Shown here: piece by piece, positions 62,747 to 64,000 of the stretch | Numbering within the stretch: the first letter of the stretch is position 1 | Layout: each line of letters starts with the position of its first letter | Assembly (NCBI RefSeq): GCF_009498275.1 | Contig: NZ_CP045643.1 | Span: 6,944,001 to 7,008,000, forward strand | Length of the DNA: 64,000 nt | Reading direction: 5' to 3' | Source of the DNA: Streptomyces fagopyri | GTDB lineage: Bacteria > Actinomycetota > Actinomycetes > Streptomycetales > Streptomycetaceae | Position numbers and translations under genes: made by a program | The notes under the pieces: generated by a model | What the model was told of the DNA's origin: nothing | Database searches by the model: none | The model's input: only the letters and a program-made list of their open reading frames with translations

Positions 62747-63948
62747 GCGGGCCGAACGCGCCGGGCGGGGGACTCCCGCTGCCGGTCGTCCTCGCGGGGG
62801 CGCGCGGCCACGGCCGGCGGCATCTGCGGAACATCCGCCGGCTCCAGGACAAGGGGCTCGTGCGGCTGGCGGGCATCTGCGAGCTGAGCCCCCTCACGAC
62901 GGCCGAACTCCGCGAGCACTTCGGGGACTTCGACGGACCCGGAAACCCCGTGGAGCGGCCTCCCGAGCAGTCCGCCGACCTCGGGGCACTGCTCGACTCC
63001 ACCGGCGCCGCGATCGCGGTGATCTGCACGCCCATCCCGACCCACACCGACCTTGCGCTCGTCGCCGCGGGCAAGGGCGCGCACCTGCTGCTGGAGAAGC
63101 CCCCCGCGCCCTCGTACGCCGAGTTCCGGCGGATGGCCGACGGGGTCGCGGCGGCCGGCGTCGCCTGCCAGATCGGCTTCCAGTCACTCGGCTCGCACGC
63201 CCTGCCGGCGATCCGGGACATGATCGCGTCGGGCGTACTCGGCACGGTCACCGGGATCGGCGCGGCGGGCGCCTTGGCGCGCGACGAGGCCTACTACCGC
63301 AGGGCGGCATGGGCGGGCAAGCGCCGCCTCGACGGCGTGGACGTGATCGACGGGGCCCTCACCAACCCCCTCGCGCACGCCGTCGTCACCGCCCTCGCGC
63401 TGCACGGCGCCACCCGCGCCGAGGACGTCGGCACGATCGAGACCGAGCTGCTGCGCGCCAACGACATCGAGTCCGACGACACCTCCTGCGTACGCGTCAC
63501 CACCCCCCGGGGGCGGGTCGCCGTCGCCGTCACGCTCTGCGCCGAGCGGCCCGGCGAGCCGTACGTCCTGGTGCACGGCAGCGGGGGCCGGATCACCTTC
63601 TGGTACAAGCTCGACCGCGTGCTCGTCCAGCGGTCCGGGCACGGCCCGCAGGAGATCGAGTACGGCCGCACGGACCTGCTGGAGAACCTGGTCGCGCATC
63701 TGACCGACGGCACCGAGCTGCTGGTCGCACCGGAGTCGACGGGCGCCTTCATGCGGGTCGTCGAGGCGATCCGGCTGGCGCCCGATCCCGTCGCGCTGCC
63801 CGCGGACGCCTGGGAGGCGGTCCCCGCGGAGAACCGCCGGATCGTGCGCGGCATCGACGGGCTCGTCGCGGCGGCGGCCGACTCCCTCGCCCTCTACTCC
63901 GAACTGGGCGCCTCCTGGGCGTCCCCGAACGAGGTGAGCACCGGATGA
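62743..63948 (+). CDS. Gfo/Idh/MocA-family oxidoreductase
   Basis: A 401-residue NAD(P)-dependent oxidoreductase. The Rossmann domain begins VVLAGARGHGRRHLRNI, an unusual glycine pattern (GARGHGRRH), and LLLEKPPAPSYAEF carries the conserved EKP Lys. The C-terminal substrate domain follows from about residue 140. Such enzymes oxidise sugars or sugar acids and are common beside ABC importers of this kind. The start overlaps the permease stop, and its own stop overlaps the next gene (ATGA). Confidence 0.88.
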   Translation: MSGPNAPGGGLPLPVVLAGARGHGRRHLRNIRRLQDKGLVRLAGICELSPLTTAELREHFGDFDGPGNPVERPPEQSADLGALLDSTGAAIAVICTPIPTHTDLALVAAGKGAHLLLEKPPAPSYAEFRRMADGVAAAGVACQIGFQSLGSHALPAIRDMIASGVLGTVTGIGAAGALARDEAYYRRAAWAGKRRLDGVDVIDGALTNPLAHAVVTALALHGATRAEDVGTIETELLRANDIESDDTSCVRVTTPRGRVAVAVTLCAERPGEPYVLVHGSGGRITFWYKLDRVLVQRSGHGPQEIEYGRTDLLENLVAHLTDGTELLVAPESTGAFMRVVEAIRLAPDPVALPADAWEAVPAENRRIVRGIDGLVAAAADSLALYSELGASWASPNEVSTG

Positions 63949-64000
63949 ACACCACACCCCACGACGAGTCGCCGGTCCTGCGTGTCGCCGGCCGCCCGGT
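63945..64000 (+). CDS. Start of the next gene of the sugar-acid operon (cut by window end)
   Basis: An ATG at 63945 overlaps the oxidoreductase stop as ATGA and opens a frame that runs off the window (MNTTPHDESPVLRVAGRP). Only 18 residues are visible, too few to name it. In related operons a PmoA-like protein often follows the oxidoreductase. Confidence 0.6.
   Translation, partial: MNTTPHDESPVLRVAGRP

Overview
The window is a piece of a Streptomyces chromosome, or of a very close relative. The evidence is very high G+C with G/C-biased third codon positions, frequent GTG/TTG starts, ATGA/GTGA translational coupling, several apparently leaderless starts, and a gene order (pgi, then pgl-opcA-zwf-tal-tkt facing ctaB, then ctaA, then sufR-suf) that I recognise as typical of that genus. 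It is ordinary chromosome with accessory stretches. I see no phage, insertion sequence, CRISPR array, rRNA or canonical tRNA.

Layout. 1-11.4 kb: an MFS exporter behind a DNA-damage (RecA-NDp/PafBC type) promoter, then central carbon metabolism (pgi; pentose phosphate operon tkt-tal-zwf-opcA-pgl on the minus strand) and heme O synthase ctaB. 11.4-17.6 kb: a small conserved protein, an amidohydrolase, heme A synthase ctaA, an ABC-2 exporter and an AAC(3)-family acetyltransferase. 17.6-24.4 kb: the complete SUF Fe-S assembly operon sufR-B-D-Rieske ferredoxin-C-S-U-sufT-like, with a SufR-type operator on the sufR start codon. 24.5-33.5 kb: a CBM42-like membrane-anchored protein, an SMR pump with its TetR repressor, dapD, a ferritin-like protein, a HAD protein, a SigE-type sigma factor with a membrane beta-propeller partner, dapA, and an unknown Cys-rich pair. 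33.9-40.8 kb: an ArsR/SRPBCC pair, then a phosphate-scavenging group (secreted nuclease, conserved unknown, Tat-exported PhoX-family protein behind a PHO box). 40.8-42.9 kb: three tandem Y-RNA-like elements followed by a TROVE/Ro60 orthologue. 43-46.3 kb: ACC deaminase, TetR, TerD protein. 46.5-55.1 kb: a polyol ABC operon with its dehydrogenase and DeoR regulator, and a uronate dehydrogenase/KDG dehydratase group. 55.2-64 kb: an MFS protein, a mycothiol-type DinB protein, and a GntR-controlled sugar-acid operon (DHDPS-family lyase, IlvD/Edd dehydratase, two ABC permeases, a Gfo/Idh/MocA oxidoreductase) that runs off the end.

The most striking part is 40826-41278. Three consecutive elements share one architecture: an outer helix, GGTGCG on the 5' side, a helix carrying an A-C mismatch at a near-constant place, TACTTC, a variable module, the closing strand, and GATCTC on the 3' side. 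Helices are kept while their sequences differ between copies. In elements 1 and 3 the variable module is a circularly permuted tRNA (T arm, 3' acceptor strand, short loop, 5' acceptor strand, D arm). In element 2 it is only a small hairpin. Together with the adjacent Ro protein this reads as a Ro ribonucleoprotein locus with three Y RNAs of different design.
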